Below are positions 21,335 to 34,473 of a DNA stretch of 64,000 bases, piece after piece. Positions within the stretch are counted from its first letter, which is position 1; the number at the start of each line of letters is the position of its first letter. The stretch is from Oscheius onirici (taxonomy: Eukaryota > Nematoda > Chromadorea > Rhabditida > Rhabditidae), in the NCBI GenBank assembly GCA_932521025.1, contig OW051469.1, positions 7,204,398 to 7,268,397 on the forward strand, given 5' to 3'. The translations under genes and the position numbers were made by a program. The notes beneath the pieces are model-generated. The model made no database searches, was not told where the DNA came from, and worked only from the letters and a program-made list of their open reading frames with translations.

Positions 21335-23822
21335 CTATAATTTTAGCGATTTCTTCTTCTTTTTTTTCGGCCGTCTGGGAGAATCTCGGACTGTGAAGTC
21401 GGCTGAAAGAGAAATATTGTTGAAAGTGAGTGTGCTCGAAGTAGTTTCGGACAATGTTGACTTAGCGAGTCGCGGCACACATTGGACTATGCGTTAAAAT
21501 TTGGCAGTTTTAGAAGAAAACAGTGAGAAGAGTATACTTGCACAGCATGATACAAATGACGCGAATAAAATGTTGTCTGTTACAGAAAAAGGGCGCATAT
21601 TGGAATCATCGCGGGCTTCTTTCTAGAAACTTGAATCACCCAAAACTTGCCGTAAATTCGTGGATATCTTGAAAATACTGCAAAAAAACGCGACGATTCA
21701 AAGTAGCTAAAAACACATTTGACCGATCTCACCTGATAGAACTGCAGCCTCGACCTTTCTCGTCTTTTTCAACTTCTTTTTGAGCTTTTTCGGAATTGGC
21801 GTGGCGTCTGTTTCCGTATTTATGCTGCTAATCGACAAGTCCATCATTCTCTTCTTTTTCTGAAACTGGAATTCAGATAAATTTTGAACAAAAACTAACC
21901 TTTTTGATCGCCAGAGGTGTCGAGCTAGCTGTCGGTTCCAGCATTTTCCTCTTCTTTTTCTTCACTTTTAGCGGAAGATGATCAGCGGTCTAAAATGATC
22001 TATCACGGATCGTATTTCGGTGCAATTTATTTTATAATAAAGTTTTCAACGCTAAGCAAGAAATCAACGTTGAACCCATTTACACCCGGTAAAAGATCAA
22101 GAAAATCGGAAGAGCCGACCTCAACTTCTTCGTCCCTCGTCACATCGACGCCGAAATCGATCGTGGATTCCAGATACGTATTAAGATTGCGATGTGTACG
22201 TGACTTGGACTTGTTCAGCTCATTCTGGAGGACAGCTTCGTCCAGCTGCTCGTCCGTCAGTTTGAGAAGCTTCAGAACGCGGTTCGGATCGGCATGGGAC
22301 GCAGGGTCGATTTTCAGAAGACTGGCCACCAGGGGAATTTGGACACTTTTCCCTGGAAAACTGTAAAAATATGAAAATAGGTAAGATTAAAAGATTACCT
22401 GGACTCGGCTCCGACAAGAAATTCGGACATGGAATCATAGGCGCCGGCTATCAGGCCGACTTGGACCGGAATCTGCTGGAAGAGTTCCGCGCAGAGACCG
22501 AGAATGAAAATGCCGAGGTTTTCCTGAGAAAATTTGGTTTCAAATTTGAGGAAAGAGCTTACCCAATGTCCAATATCGATGTAGCCAAGCATCGTGTCGG
22601 CCGCTTTGATGCAAATATCTCTTAACTGAAGACGAATGACTAAAAAAATGAATTCTAACCTTTTGGAGAACGTAGAGCTGTTCCAAGAATGTGGCTCCGA
22701 TAAATCGAAGAGTCTCCGGCGTTGGCATGTAGTAGTAGGACTGGGCCACCGACAGCGACAGCCTCTGAAAGTTGAAATTTATACTTTCGAGTTATTTGTG
22801 ACGTCTAGAATTGAAGAATCTTGCTCCGGAAGTCGGAAAAGCAGAGAAAGAACGTTTTGGAGCTGAAATCACGAAAAGTCTGACCTTGTGAAGTTCATTT
22901 AGTACTTTCAGAAAGTCTGGCCGATTATATTTGCATAGAAGAGACTTTATCCGACGAAAATGCTTCCAGAACAACTGCAAATTCGAGTTTTAATAACAAA
23001 AAAAAAGAAGAAAACCTGATGTCGATGAGGAGCACTGTATTTGTAGGAAGCTGACGTGAAATACTTCTCAACGACGCTGGAGAATCGGTGTTTCTGCTGT
23101 GAAATCTGTACTTCCATGTTTGTGCGGAAAAAGAAGTAACTAACCAAATTTTCTAAAGCAAAAAGAAGGCTTCTGACGGGTATAGAATTCGCCTCGAGTT
23201 TTGAGGACAATAACTGCGTCGGCTGCTCATTTGCATGCTTCGATATAATTTCTGAAGCAAATATTTGTAGACATAAGGAAATTCTAACCTTCTACTGCTT
23301 CTTTCTGCGTCATTTTCGAAGAAACATCGGCTCCTGTCCTATTGTAGTCGATGTTTTTGGTCTGAAAACAAAAAAAAATGAGTAAAAACATGGAAACTAG
23401 CCAAAAAAAAATTAGAGGCGAGGAGAAAATCAACTTGGAATTTTATGCGATTCAAAGTGGCGCGCTTTCCTGATTTTCAGGGACTGGACAGAGTTTATTG
23501 AACTTTCAGCCGTTTCTCTGTAGACAGACTTTTTCAGCACTTTCCTTGCTTTTTCCTTCCGTCAGGCGAGAAAAAGCCGTAGCTAAAAAACTGAGGAGCA
23601 TTTTGAGCACTTTGCAAAAGAGTTTCAATTTCCAAATTCCTCTTTCAATTTTCACGTAAAAGACACAAACTGACGCAGCTTTACGTACTCGACTCTTTGC
23701 AGCTGGATGACCTATTTTTAGGACGCTCCCAGTGCCAATGAGTTCTTTCCGTCGATTCTTATCCTGTTTCTCTCCATTGTCGACCTCTTCCAGGTGGGCC
23801 AACGCTCCCCTGTCATCAGAAA
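21335..23822 (-). CDS. Helical protein with lysine-rich tail, probably nucleolar; family not established
   Basis: Exons with agreeing phases, 5' to 3': about 23822-23689 (5' limit unclear), 23361-23289, 23251-23016 (probably interrupted by a 42-base open intron near 23120-23161), 22974-22885, 22862-22785, 22764-22660, 22625-22563, 22523-22399, 22360-22084, 21989-21900, 21859-21733, 21402-21335. The product is roughly 450 residues. The middle is alpha-helical (for example LFWKHFRRIKSLLCKYNRPD, FLEQLYVLQKLRDICIKAAD), then comes an acidic linker and three basic patches (KVKKKKRKML, PKKLKKKLKKTRK, RRPKKKKKKS), typical of nucleolar proteins. The organisation reminds me of NEPRO, but I cannot confirm it. 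No start codon is in frame at the left end of the first exon; an ATG-led open stretch just upstream is out of frame by one, so either an exon is missing or a base is lost. Confidence 0.6.
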
Positions 23823-24002
23823 TCACTGTCGAAATTCAACCCTTTTGAATTATCATCAATGCAATTCGTAGCGAGAAGCTGACGCAACTGATAGTCAGAT
23901 CGATGCGTCCCCATAAATAGCGCTGCCTGCTACTGATTGACCGCACCAATTCTTGTCTCCTCTTGAACTTTTTGGCAGAAAATACTGAACGTTTTCAGAA
24001 AC

Positions 24003-25152
24003 ATGACCCTGCAAAAGGCATATCTTGGCATGCAATGCTTCTGGGGAGAGTCGGCTTTTGCTAAGGTTGGTTACAGGGACAGAGTGTTAGAGAGACATTA
24101 AAATGAAAGACAGTACAGAAAGAGAACAGAGAGATTGAGAAACTGAGACTGAGAACAGCAATGAACTCAGTAGTCTCTAATTTCTAGATCAAAGGAATCC
24201 GTACTACCCGTGTTGGCTATGCTGGCGGAACCTCGGTAAACCCGACCTATAGGAACATTGGAGACCACACAGGTACCAACTCATCCCTAAAATCAGAAAA
24301 AAACCCTTTCCAGAAGTAACGGAAGTCCAGTTCGACCCAGCCGTGATCACCTACCGCAAGATTCTGGACTTTTTCTGGACTCATCACGATCCGTCTGAGC
24401 ACAGAAAGAAACAGTACCAGTCGGCTATTCTCTACGTGAACGATGAGCAGAAAAAGGTAGCTGAAGAGACCTTCGAAGAGGCCAAGAAGAAGCACGGAGA
24501 CATTGAGACCTATGTGGTTCCCTTGGACGTCTTCTATCAAGCTGAGGACTATCACCAGGTTCGTGTTAATCTTGGCTTAAAAACTAGAAGTTAGTTTGCG
24601 TGCGGTTAAAACTTTATATACAAACCATAACTTGGTAAAAGTAGAACTACCTAACCTGAAAAACTGAAGCAGACGTTGCCCTGAAGAGCACGATATAAAT
24701 GAGTTGAAATTGGAAACCACAAGTTTGGACATGTCAAAGCGCCTAACTCTTACAAGTCAAGTCTAACATATTAGGTTTCCGAAATGCCCAAAGTTTGGAT
24801 GTACAATCGAGTGTCGGTCAAGGGATGTATGTATTGTAAATTACGCTGGCTATCTGACCAAACTACAGAATCTTCAAAACCAACAAAACTTCTACCATTT
24901 TTTTCCTATGCAACATTTTTCCAGAAATACTGGCTCCGAGCCAAGAAGGACATTTTCGACCAGCTTCATCTCTCCGACGACCAGGTAGCCACTAGCGTCT
25001 TGGCCACCAAACTCAACGCCTATGCTGCTGGATACACCGATTTTTCCGAACTCGCCGAGTTGAAGAAGGAACACAATCTGTCTGACGACCTCGTCCAGAA
25101 GGTTACCGACTTTGCCAAAGCTGGTGGTGATCCTCGCAACTGTCATGCCTAA
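24003..25152 (+). CDS. msra-1: Peptide methionine sulfoxide reductase A (MsrA)
   Basis: Reduces methionine-S-sulfoxide in proteins, an antioxidant repair enzyme. Exons 24003-24065, 24188-24272, 24314-24558, 24925-25152; 206 residues. The active-site block is CFWGES with Cys12, followed by TRVGYAGGTSVNPTY, the acidic FDPAVITYRKIL segment, FFWTHHDPS and AEDYHQKYW, all in family order. Residue -1 of the active Cys is Gln in place of the usual Gly (QCFWG). A single C-terminal Cys (RNCHA) could serve in recycling. The ATG follows a TTTTCAG acceptor by three bases. It is convergent with the Inscuteable gene, whose stop lies 150 bases away. Start and exon phases are consistent. Confidence 0.93.
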
Positions 25153-25301
25153 TCTCTGTACAAAATGAACATTCCCTCGGTCAGTTCTTATCTTTATAGC
25201 TACGCAAAGATAAGAACGTTTGAAATAAGAGCTTTATGGGCTAGCGGAAGGACAGAGGCACTAATGAAGATCACAGATGTACAGTTTGGGGGGAATGTGT
25301 G

Positions 25302-28300
25302 TTAGACGGCGCTTTCCAGCTGGTACTTGGATTCAAGGCGATTGCGAATGTTCGTACAGATCATATTCAAGGGATTGGCTGTCGAGCTCTCCATTTCGAG
25401 AACGTTGCACAGAATGGCATAGCCCTGATTGTTGTACAGTGCTTTCAGTCCAATTCCGGTCGAGGCCAACGTTCCGATGCAGACAGCTGCCTAAACAAAA
25501 GAGACTCTCTGTGTGACTATTTATTCACTCACCTTGTACCGTATCCTTCTACAGTATTCCATATGTACAGTATCAGTTACAGTAAGCATTTCCAGCAAAA
25601 CAGAAACGGCTCCTTGAGCTACCAGAGCCTCTTCGTATCGTCGAGCTGCCAACCGGGAGAAGATGGTTGCGATTTGCTCCTGCACAAAAATGGTGGAACA
25701 GTCCTGACGATGATACGCTTGGATCAGTTTGGCGATGGTGTTCCTTCTGAAATTCTCCTTATTTCAGCAAAAAAATATAAAAAGAAATGAAAAGCTAAAA
25801 CTCACTGATAAAGTGTCTCGACAGATCTCGGTTCATGAAGAGCCACATTAGAAATGGCAGCTGCTACAAGAAGAAGCGACTCTCCTGTGCTGCACTCCTC
25901 AATCAGATCTGAACTGAACATTTTAAGAACTGTTAAGTATTTTCTCACCGATGAGTCGAATGAGAACCTTGTCCACCTGATTCAGTTTCACAAAAGCATG
26001 TTGAGGATTCGTCAACTGTGTCAAGACGCCTGCTGCTTCAATGGAACATGTAGTTGAGGCAGAGTTGAGCTGTTTTAGTACCACTTCAAGTCCACCGAGC
26101 TAAGGTTTCATTCAAATTTGAATGAAGAACTGTTACCGAAAGTAAAGTTAAGCAGCCTTTGGCCACCCCACAGAGTACTGCTAGAGCTCGAAGGATTAAT
26201 CGGGTACTGTCAATCCCGATCGAAGGACACTTGATCAGTTTGATCAGACTACTGACTCCTCCCCATTGGATGATTTCCAAAGAGAGTTCGTCACCGAAGA
26301 GGGCCACGTGGATCAGATGTTCGAGGGCTATGACCACGAGACGGTCTCGACTTCCGCACTCGGAGAGATATTTACAGATTATCTGGAAAGTTAGCGAGTC
26401 ACAAAAACAGTAGGTTCGATTCACCCTGGCAAAGAGCTGAAGAACTTGTTCGACTAGTTTCCTCACAATGATCGTAAAGTAACTTGTCACTGAGACAGAA
26501 TCAGAAGAACCGAGATTCTGTATCGATTTCAGCTCTCCAACATGGTGACGGACGGCCTCCAAGTCCTGAAAAAACGCTCTAACTTTTCGCCAAAAAGATG
26601 TTACCTGTTTGGGGACACTATAAACACAGGGCGAACTTTCGACAATTTGTACAAACACGGCTGCTTTGGCGATGAGATCTCTTGAAGTGGCTGCTGAAGA
26701 ATGTGAGCTCAGAAAAGAATAGATGGCCGAAGAGGTCCTGAGCACGTGATCCATCGTGCTGGCCATTCGGGGATACCCAGGAAGGGTCCGACATGGGAAT
26801 GGGTGGTAGGGACTCGAGTCACGGACTGCTTCTTCTCTCGATGAAGAGAAGGAGTTCTGGGAGGCCATTGCCATATCGGCTAAAAGAAAAAATTGTTCAA
26901 AGAACCATAGAAAACGGATTAGACACTCATTCACGGCCCGTTACAGAAAGCAGCTAACCTGAACATTGACCTGAATCTACGGAAAGAGTGCTGTCGGAAT
27001 GCATACTCTTCGGAGACGATGACTGAGGGACTGGAGGCAGTGGTCGGTCCGGATCTGGTCTACAATCCAATTGTTACAATACAATATATTGACCGATACC
27101 TTCTCTGCTGTCTTGCTTTCTCCACGTCTTCCTGATTCACGGCAATTGTATGTCTAAGTCCGGCTCTCTTCAAGACTTTCGATGACCGAAAGTCCAGCTG
27201 CTCGTAGGCCGGAGGAGGTGGCTTTACCAAGGAAGTCTGGGACCCGGATATGCTGATCACCGTCGCTTGACTCTCACGTCTTGGCCGATAACCGGGCGGC
27301 ACCCACTGAAACAAAGAGCAAATTGGTGTGGGGTCAGTTGGGTGAAAAGATGAGTGACAGCTGTCAAAATTTCAACTCGGGGAGAGGGGGACCAAGAAGA
27401 AGAACACACGTGGCTCCAATTTGCATGCTCGTAAAAGGGTGCTTTGGAGGGCCACAGCTGTGGAAACACTACTGCGGGATTATAGCCAGAGAGATACTTA
27501 CGTAGTTATTGTTGACAATGTCGGATTTGTGAGCCAGGGAGCTGGTCGACTGGGAGGATTTCCCTGAAAAGAGAGTAATCAGCTGGAACCAATGGACAAT
27601 TTGAAGAACGGCGTTCCGCTCGCTCTCTTCATCCCCGAGGGAGTCACAAAACAATCTCTCGCAACATTAGCTCTGCCGAAAAACAAACCTATTCGGTAGG
27701 GAACATCGACCGCCGCCTCGTTGAACTTGCACGCTTCGATGAGGTCCAGTGTCGAGACTGAAGCAGCCGGCGATGGTTGGGATCGTGCTGGAAAGGGAGA
27801 GGTACTTTTGAAGAGGAGATAACTCACAGATCGTCTCATTCTTGTTGTTTTTCAGTCGAGCTATTCTTCGTTGGGGCTTGGGAGGAGGGACGAGATCACC
27901 CGTAGAGGAGGAGAGAACTTTGGGCCTGGAAAGCATTTTTTGGACTTGAAAATTAGTTTTCGTCATGCTAGCCAAATTTCCTCATTTTCCAATAAAATGA
28001 CTCATTTTGTGATTTTCGCTGCGGGAACCAAATACAGGGAATTTCTGAAATTCAATGGGCAGACTTTCTCTAGTTTCAATGGAAAAAACCTATAATTTGA
28101 GACTTTGGTTTTCTCAAAACTGCAGAAAAAAGCAACTGTTCTGCATCAGGAGAAGAGTTCATGACGTGCATTCGGACCAAAGTGGATGTCTACTTCTTAT
28201 TCATGAGAACAATTGGATTCTATGCGAGTTTACGAGACGAAAACAGTCAATTAATGGAGGTAAAAAGACGGACCGAATGAGCTGAAATGGAAGACCATGC

Positions 28301-28851
28301 TCTAACTGAGCAGAATGTCTATGGAGCCAGAGACCCCAGATGTCCTGCTCGGACGACGATATCATGCCTCGAGGTTGCGAAGGGTTGCTGTCTTGTGACG
28401 CTGTCCTCATTGAGATAAATGTATTTGCGCGTTGCGACAGGAGGTGTTCCGTCAGCTGGCATCACCTTTCTTACAGGAGAAGAGCCAAAAGACCCCCCGA
28501 GGGAAACCCGATCTTTTCTGTGTTTTCTGAGAGGAAATGTGGCTTGCGGCGCGAACGGTGCTCTTACCTAGTCACAATAGAGACCAATGGAGTCGTCTTC
28601 TGAGGGAGACAGCTGACCGAAGCGGAGAGATCAGTTCCCAGTAGGGACTTCCCATAGAGGATAATCTGACTCTCATGTTCTGTCACCAAGGCGAGATCGT
28701 CGAGCCATTGTTGTGTTGTCTCTTCCAAGTTGGATAGATGCGACTGAATAGTGCTGAGATGTGGTTCAGTCTTAAAACCTACCGTAGTACAAGAGTCATG
28801 GTATTCGTCGCTTTCCAATGAGTCCCAGTAGCGGGCGAGGCCGAACGGCAT
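25302..28851 (-). CDS. insc-1: Inscuteable homologue (LGN/Pins-binding, armadillo repeats)
   Basis: Adaptor linking the Par polarity complex with Pins/LGN to orient the spindle in asymmetric division. Thirteen exons, 5' to 3': 28851-28568, 27925-27828, 27787-27689, 27563-27502, 27305-27100, 27059-26971, 26879-26605, 26565-26425, 26382-26137, 26099-25949, 25908-25806, 25746-25533, 25490-25302; 718 residues. The LGN-binding element is at about residues 46-65 (QQWLDDLALVTEHESQI), matching the vertebrate RWMEDLKLMTECE motif. Residues 95-300 are Pro/Ser-rich and disordered (PPPKPQRR, PPPPAYEQL, RPLPPVPQSS) with possible SH3 and WW sites. From about 390 onward comes an armadillo superhelix (LGGLEVVLKQL, AAGVLTQLTNP, LLLVAAAISNVALHEP, AAVCIGTLASTG). 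The 42-base intron 26383-26424 is open and a multiple of three. Identification rests on both ends agreeing with the family. Confidence 0.85.
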
Positions 28852-31654
28852 CTCTCACATGAGCTGCAATATGAAAGAATATGGAACTCGTAAAAGACGA
28901 AAAAGAAGGTTCTGGCGGCTCTTTTGAGCTCTCCAAAAAGTAGGGAACACGGGGGAAATTGACCCAAGAAAAGGTCAAAGGGGGTCTAATTGGATCCATT
29001 CACACCTACGGATAACAGAAACTGATCGGAGGAAGAGATCGCATGGAGAGAGTGATAGCGACTGAGAGCGCACAGACAGATGATCGACGATTCCCAGGAC
29101 CGATGATAACGGGTTGGATACATGCGTAAGGAAGAATAACACACAAATCCTTCAAGGGGATAGTCTTTTCATCTTAATTGTTAAGAACTGTAAGTATGTG
29201 CTTCGAATAAAATTTTCATCGGAAATATTAGTCTGTTGTTTGGACAACACTAGGTTTACATTACAGTGTCATTTTCTTTCCTTAGTGTACTTGCAAGAGA
29301 TTGAAATCCCACAAAATAAGGAAAACAGACGCATTCATTAGGGTTTACTCGACAGAAACGTAGAAACCATGTCTTGTCTCGAGTAGTCTACAACCAAGAA
29401 CCATGTCCACCTAAATGTCCATAATGCAAGGGATAATATAGTCAACCCAAATTGATCCTCCAAGGCAGTTAATCTTGCCGAAATGAGCAAACAACAGTTC
29501 ATTTAAAAGTACTACCAAAATGTAGATGAGTGTTCGACAATGGAAAAGAACAAAAAAGGATTGCTGCTGGGTACATTTTACTTTTAGTCCTCGCCTATTG
29601 AAAACAAGAACATTCCTTAGCTTTGCCCTTTCTAGTAAAACCATTTTTTTCTTTCCTTCGAATTGCTTCTCGCCTGCCAATCCTCGCCAAAAGTCTCTGT
29701 TGCATGTGGTTCCTCGTTAGCGAGACGGACCGTCGTAAAAAGGTGATCTATAGCACCGCTTCGCATCTTTCACACCTTTCCCATTAATCACTGGAAACAT
29801 AGCAAAAAAGCAGATTAGCGACTATTAAAAGGAAGGACTTGAAGAAGAAACACTGGCGTTCATTCAAGTAAGTGAACGAAAGGGAGAGAAGGGAAATCTG
29901 ATTGGCTGAGGAGTCTCGAGAAGAGGAATAGGAAGGAGATTGGCTGGGTCATGGAAACCAGAAGTGTCTAAGCTAAAAACAGGACAAAAGAGAAGGCTTT
30001 GATGTCCAATGTCCCGGTGGGGCAAATAGTGCAATTAATCGTGGAAGGAGCCAGAGAGCCAGTTGTCGCTTCTCTATTTCCCACCCACAAAAACAATTGC
30101 TGATCGAGGAAAAGCTAGTCCCGATCGGATCAGGTGTGAAGGAAATCACGAACTAAAAAATGACATCTGTACAGAAGAAAATCTGGGAACCAAGAAGGAA
30201 GCTGCAGACCATTCACAATCAAAGACTGCACAGTTAATCAAAGAGGTAATAATGGGGACAAGTAACAGATATATTCGAACGAACAGAAGAACAGAAAAGA
30301 CCACATAGTAACTGTGACATCTATTTGAACATTGTAGATAAGGAACAGAAAGGACGAGTCATGTTTCTCAATCATTTTGAGGTACTGATCTGGATACAAA
30401 AGAGAGAAGACGAAGTCACAAGCTTGGTCATACAATTTACGTTCAGTCCCATAACTAGACGCTGCAAACGCACAAACTTCTATAGTTCATAAAATAGATT
30501 TTTCTATGTAAAAAAGTATTGAAAAAAGAAACAGATTCACTGCTGAGTACTCTAAAAACTAGTGAGTTCATTCCAAATACTAGGGCTCTTTGATTTTTAT
30601 TTGGTAACAATTGTATTCGGAAATTGGTCTGCTACCACTAACACTTTTCGGGCTAATGTATGTTCAAGGTGTCAGAGGACTATAGCGCCAAAATGTTTGC
30701 TAAGACCTTCCTCTCAGCTACTGCGCAAGCCAAAATCAAGCTCTCTCTTACAATAGGTCTGGTCAGAGGGAGACAAATTGGAGCGAAAGGGACTAATGAA
30801 TGAGCAGGCTTTTTCCCGAAAGAGAGGACGACATTGAAATGAGAGAGGACGAAATGACTTGGAAAACAAAAACGACCTCTTGGGGTCGGGGCCGGTGAAA
30901 TATGAGTGGGAGAACAGCTGAGACATGAGAAGTTTTGGGGAAAGTTTGGAGAAAACGATAAAGTGATAAATAAGCACGGCTAACGGGCTTGTTTTATAGT
31001 CCAGGTCTGTCAGCGGTCAAGATTAGAGAGCCTGGACTGGGATCCGATCCGTCATGGAAAAGCCACAACACACGGCATCGAGCCATCGATCTTTCTCTCT
31101 CGTGAGCAGGAGCACGTGATTTTGATCTTAGATAGGAGACAGAACGAGTTGTTTGGGGATGAGGTCAAAGGGGAACTAGGCTAGCTGACACCGGGTTAGC
31201 TGATTGTAATGGACGAGAGAGGACACGACACTCGAGACGGCAGACATTTGCATAGGACAACAAGGTGTTGCACAGAGGATAAGTGGCTCGTTTCGGAAGA
31301 AAAGATGTACAGTTTGCTTAAAGATCTAGAGAAACTGACCAAGAAGTAGAGAGAGATGAGCATGAAATAGGTTCAAAGTATGAGGAATAGAGAGCAATAC
31401 GAAGATATGCAAAACCAAAAGGTCACTCACCATCCGTAGTTTTCAGCTCTCTCGATTCTCCTCTTGGTTCCGTTTTCTGCTGTGACTCTCGTAACTCAGT
31501 GGTATTCTTTGTCTATTCAAATCCAACCAAGACTCGAACGCATAGCGCACAAACCATCTGATCCATCACAGTTCCAGTCTTTGGCTTGTAAGAACTTGGC
31601 AGAACAACGGGAGACAACTCTTTATTATTTTCGGTATATCTAGGACTAAAACAA
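28852..31654. other. Intergenic region, no gene seen
   Basis: About 2.8 kb between the Inscuteable start and the 3' end of the first transporter. ORFs are short and lack coding-like composition or splice structure. The transporter's poly(A) signal is probably the minus-strand AATAAA within 31620-31630. The region may hold the Inscuteable promoter. Confidence 0.4.
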
Positions 31655-33612
31655 TTATACAGAGCCGTAATCAGCAAGAAGATCTTTCCTATCTTTTGAG
31701 ACCAACTGTATCATATTCTTCTTCTCTTTCTTCTCCCCCTTGAGCTCATCCACAATCTCATGAACCTCCTTGCCTTTCGTTTCCGGAAGGTTCCGATACA
31801 AATAGGCTATGCTCAGAGCACAGGGAACAGTGAAGAGGATGAGGAATGCATAGACGTCGAGGAGTTGAAAAAGAGGCAGAGTGGCAAAGGTGACAATCAC
31901 GACTGATATCGTGTTCAGAGCATAGGAAATGGCCTGAACTTGGCTTCGATATCGTTGAGGGACCAGTTCTGAGGAGAGAAACCAAGCCACATTTCCAATC
32001 CCTGTTCTGAAAGATTACGACTTTTAGAGGCAGGTCCAAAACTAACCCGAATGTCAGTCCGTGTCCTATCAAAGCGACCAAACAGCCATATTTGAAATAG
32101 TCGAAGTTGGACTGGAGTAGTGCACATACGACGTAGCCGACAATGATAAAGTTGTTGGCTGTGGCGAAGACGAGCAAGAGCGGACGGCGACCGACCTTTT
32201 CGACCAGGAAGTAGCCAATGAAGGTGCCGATCATGAAGGCAAAAGTCATGAAAGTACTGCTCCAGGCAGCCAGCGAGTTGGTGAGGTTGACTTGTTGGAG
32301 AAAATAGGTGGAGAGGAGAAGGAGGGTCCAATCGGCTACTGTTAGCTGAAGCATTGACACGTTGAGGGACACTTTAACTTTGTCATCCGAGTATGCCCTC
32401 TGATCGATTCTTCCAGATATATACGAGGCTATTTTTGATTTTGATTTTTTTAAGGATAGAAACCACTGAAATCCTAGCTGGCATCTGTGCCTCTATATGG
32501 ACATTGCCACAAAAGTTCAAAGGGCTCACCTGTAGCGCACAACAAGCCAGCAACAATGCCTTTCTCAGGTACGCCGTACCAAAAATCTCTTTGGCAACAT
32601 CCATAGCCGAGTCCTTCTCTTTCTCTTCCGCAGTTTCCTGAACCCGTTCTATTCAAATCTTGAAGCACCTACCATTGACATCTCGTCAAGAATTTTCTTC
32701 GTATCAGCCTCATTGCCATGATAGTATTTGACAGAGTCGGCTGCCGCATCTCGGTCCTTCTTCGTCAGTAAAAGGTATTTTGGCGTCTCGGGTATGAAAA
32801 ACAGAAAGACGAAGAAAATAATACAGAACGGGATGGTCAGACCCAGGTAGTAGGCCAAATGTTTCCCGAGGACTTCTGGTGTCCCGAGAATACAAGTGAC
32901 GACACACATCACAGCGAAAGCGACCTCGCTCAGACAGGAAAATGCTCCTCGTCTCTTGGTCGGAGAACATTCCTGAATTCATTTATAGATTGGTTATTAC
33001 CATCTTGCCTGGAGATAAAGTATGTGGGCTTGGAAAGAGATTGCCATCATGATGGAGGTTAAAAGACGGGCTGAGAAGAGGAGGACCGGTTGATAGAAAA
33101 CGATACTTAGGTAGCGCATAATTGCTCCGATGAGAGTTCCTCCGTTGCCGATAAGGAAACCGACTGGAAATTTGGGGTTAAACTATGAGGATTCGAAGGG
33201 AAAACTCAAAGAGGAGAGCATTCTTCCAGGGTTATACCTGTTGAATTTTTGCATAGCTACCAGATTCTAAACTCCTACCTTTCCTCCCATAGCGGTCATT
33301 AAACACCGGACTGAGCCACGTTCCCAAGAAAAAGCCGACAAACCTGAAAATTATTTCGCGTTGCCGTCACATTTACCAGATATTACAGATTAGGTTCCAG
33401 ACAATATTGTAGGTGCTCTCTGTAAACTCTCGACCATCTCTCCTCCATGATTCGTTTAGAAATACCTAAAAAGCAATGTTGATAGGAAATATTAGGTGAC
33501 TCACTTGAAATTCATCCACCGGAGTATTTAGAAATGTACTCGAATATCCGTAGTCAAAATTGCAAGCCATTGCGATTGTGGAAAAGATGAAGAACTGCCA
33601 GGCGAGGCCCAT
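31655..33612 (-). CDS. GLUT-like facilitative sugar transporter, copy A
   Basis: Major facilitator superfamily, SLC2/GLUT type, twelve membrane helices, plasma-membrane hexose uniport expected. Eight exons, 5' to 3': 33612-33505, 33465-33377, 33343-33279, 33163-33009, 32972-32673, 32637-32530, 32345-32047, 32006-31655; 491 residues. Motifs: NDRYGRK after helix 2, IPETPKYLL after helix 6, EKVGRRPLLL after helix 8 and LPETKGKEVHEIV after helix 12. The usual QLS of glucose transporters in helix 7 is not obvious, so the substrate is open. The donor after exon 4 is GC (CAG|GCAAGA), an uncommon GC-AG intron. The start codon is two bases behind an AGTCTAG acceptor. The tail is about 20 residues longer than in copy B. 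Tandem partner at 34474-36703. Confidence 0.88.
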
Positions 33613-34191
33613 TTCTAGACTGATCGAGTCTTATTTCAAAACAGAAAGAGAAAATGATGAAAAGCACAAACGATTCGAAGGTTCTACAGATACACAAACA
33701 GTCATAGTACTAGGATTTGTATTCGCAAGAAAGAGTGTCGAAATAACAATTACAAACCTTGTTCATTGCCTCAACTGTGCAATCACTAGAGATTAAAGGT
33801 TATATCAAACTAATAGGAATCGTTGCTAAAAACCAACGAAAAGAGTGTGCTTGCCCTGACTGTGCACTTTCGAATTCGCGGGTCAACTTGAAGAGGAAGC
33901 ACAGAAGGGTAAGATTAGCTCTTCCGTACTAATGAACGAGGGGAGTTGAGACGTGAATTAGTTTTCCGAAGCTTTCGAAGCTCATCGAAAGATATATTTA
34001 GGTACAGGACAAAAGCGTCCAGAATTCTGGGTTTTCGAAAGTTTTGAAAGGCTGAGAAGGAAACCATATACCACTGATGTGGATGATGCAAGATCAAAAG
34101 CTGAATCGATCTGTATGTTGAGAGAACGTGGGAGGACGTGGACTGTGTTAATCACAGGCGGCGTTTAATGACTTGGGAGTATATTAAAACG

Positions 34192-34410
34192 CTATGCATT
34201 AAAAGACCGATTGAATTCAATTGACCAGAACCATAATTTCCCTGGAAATGTGTCAATAAGAAAGGATATGGCGATTCCCATGCGGAATGTCTCTACTAGA
34301 TAGCCTACCAAAAAGATAAAGAACATTAAAAAAAGGACTTGATAACCAAGAAACTGTCCAAGGACAGCGAGATAGTATATTACGCTCCCGATCAGATTGT
34401 TCCCGACACA
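34192..34410 (-). pseudogene. Possible relic of a third transporter copy
   Basis: Between the two transporter genes a minus-strand open stretch encodes hydrophobic sequence (LIGSVIYYLAVL, YQVLFLMFF, MGIAISFLIDT) that lines up loosely with exon 4 of both neighbours (LIGAIMRYLSIV, FYQPVLLFSARLL, MMAISFQ). No other exons of the gene are recognisable nearby, so I read it as a decayed copy. It could also be a chance hydrophobic ORF. Confidence 0.35.
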
Positions 34411-34473
34411 TGCAGGTTGTGATGGATCACCACACTTTTTCGCCTTTCTTCTCCTGGACACGCGAACATTTTA

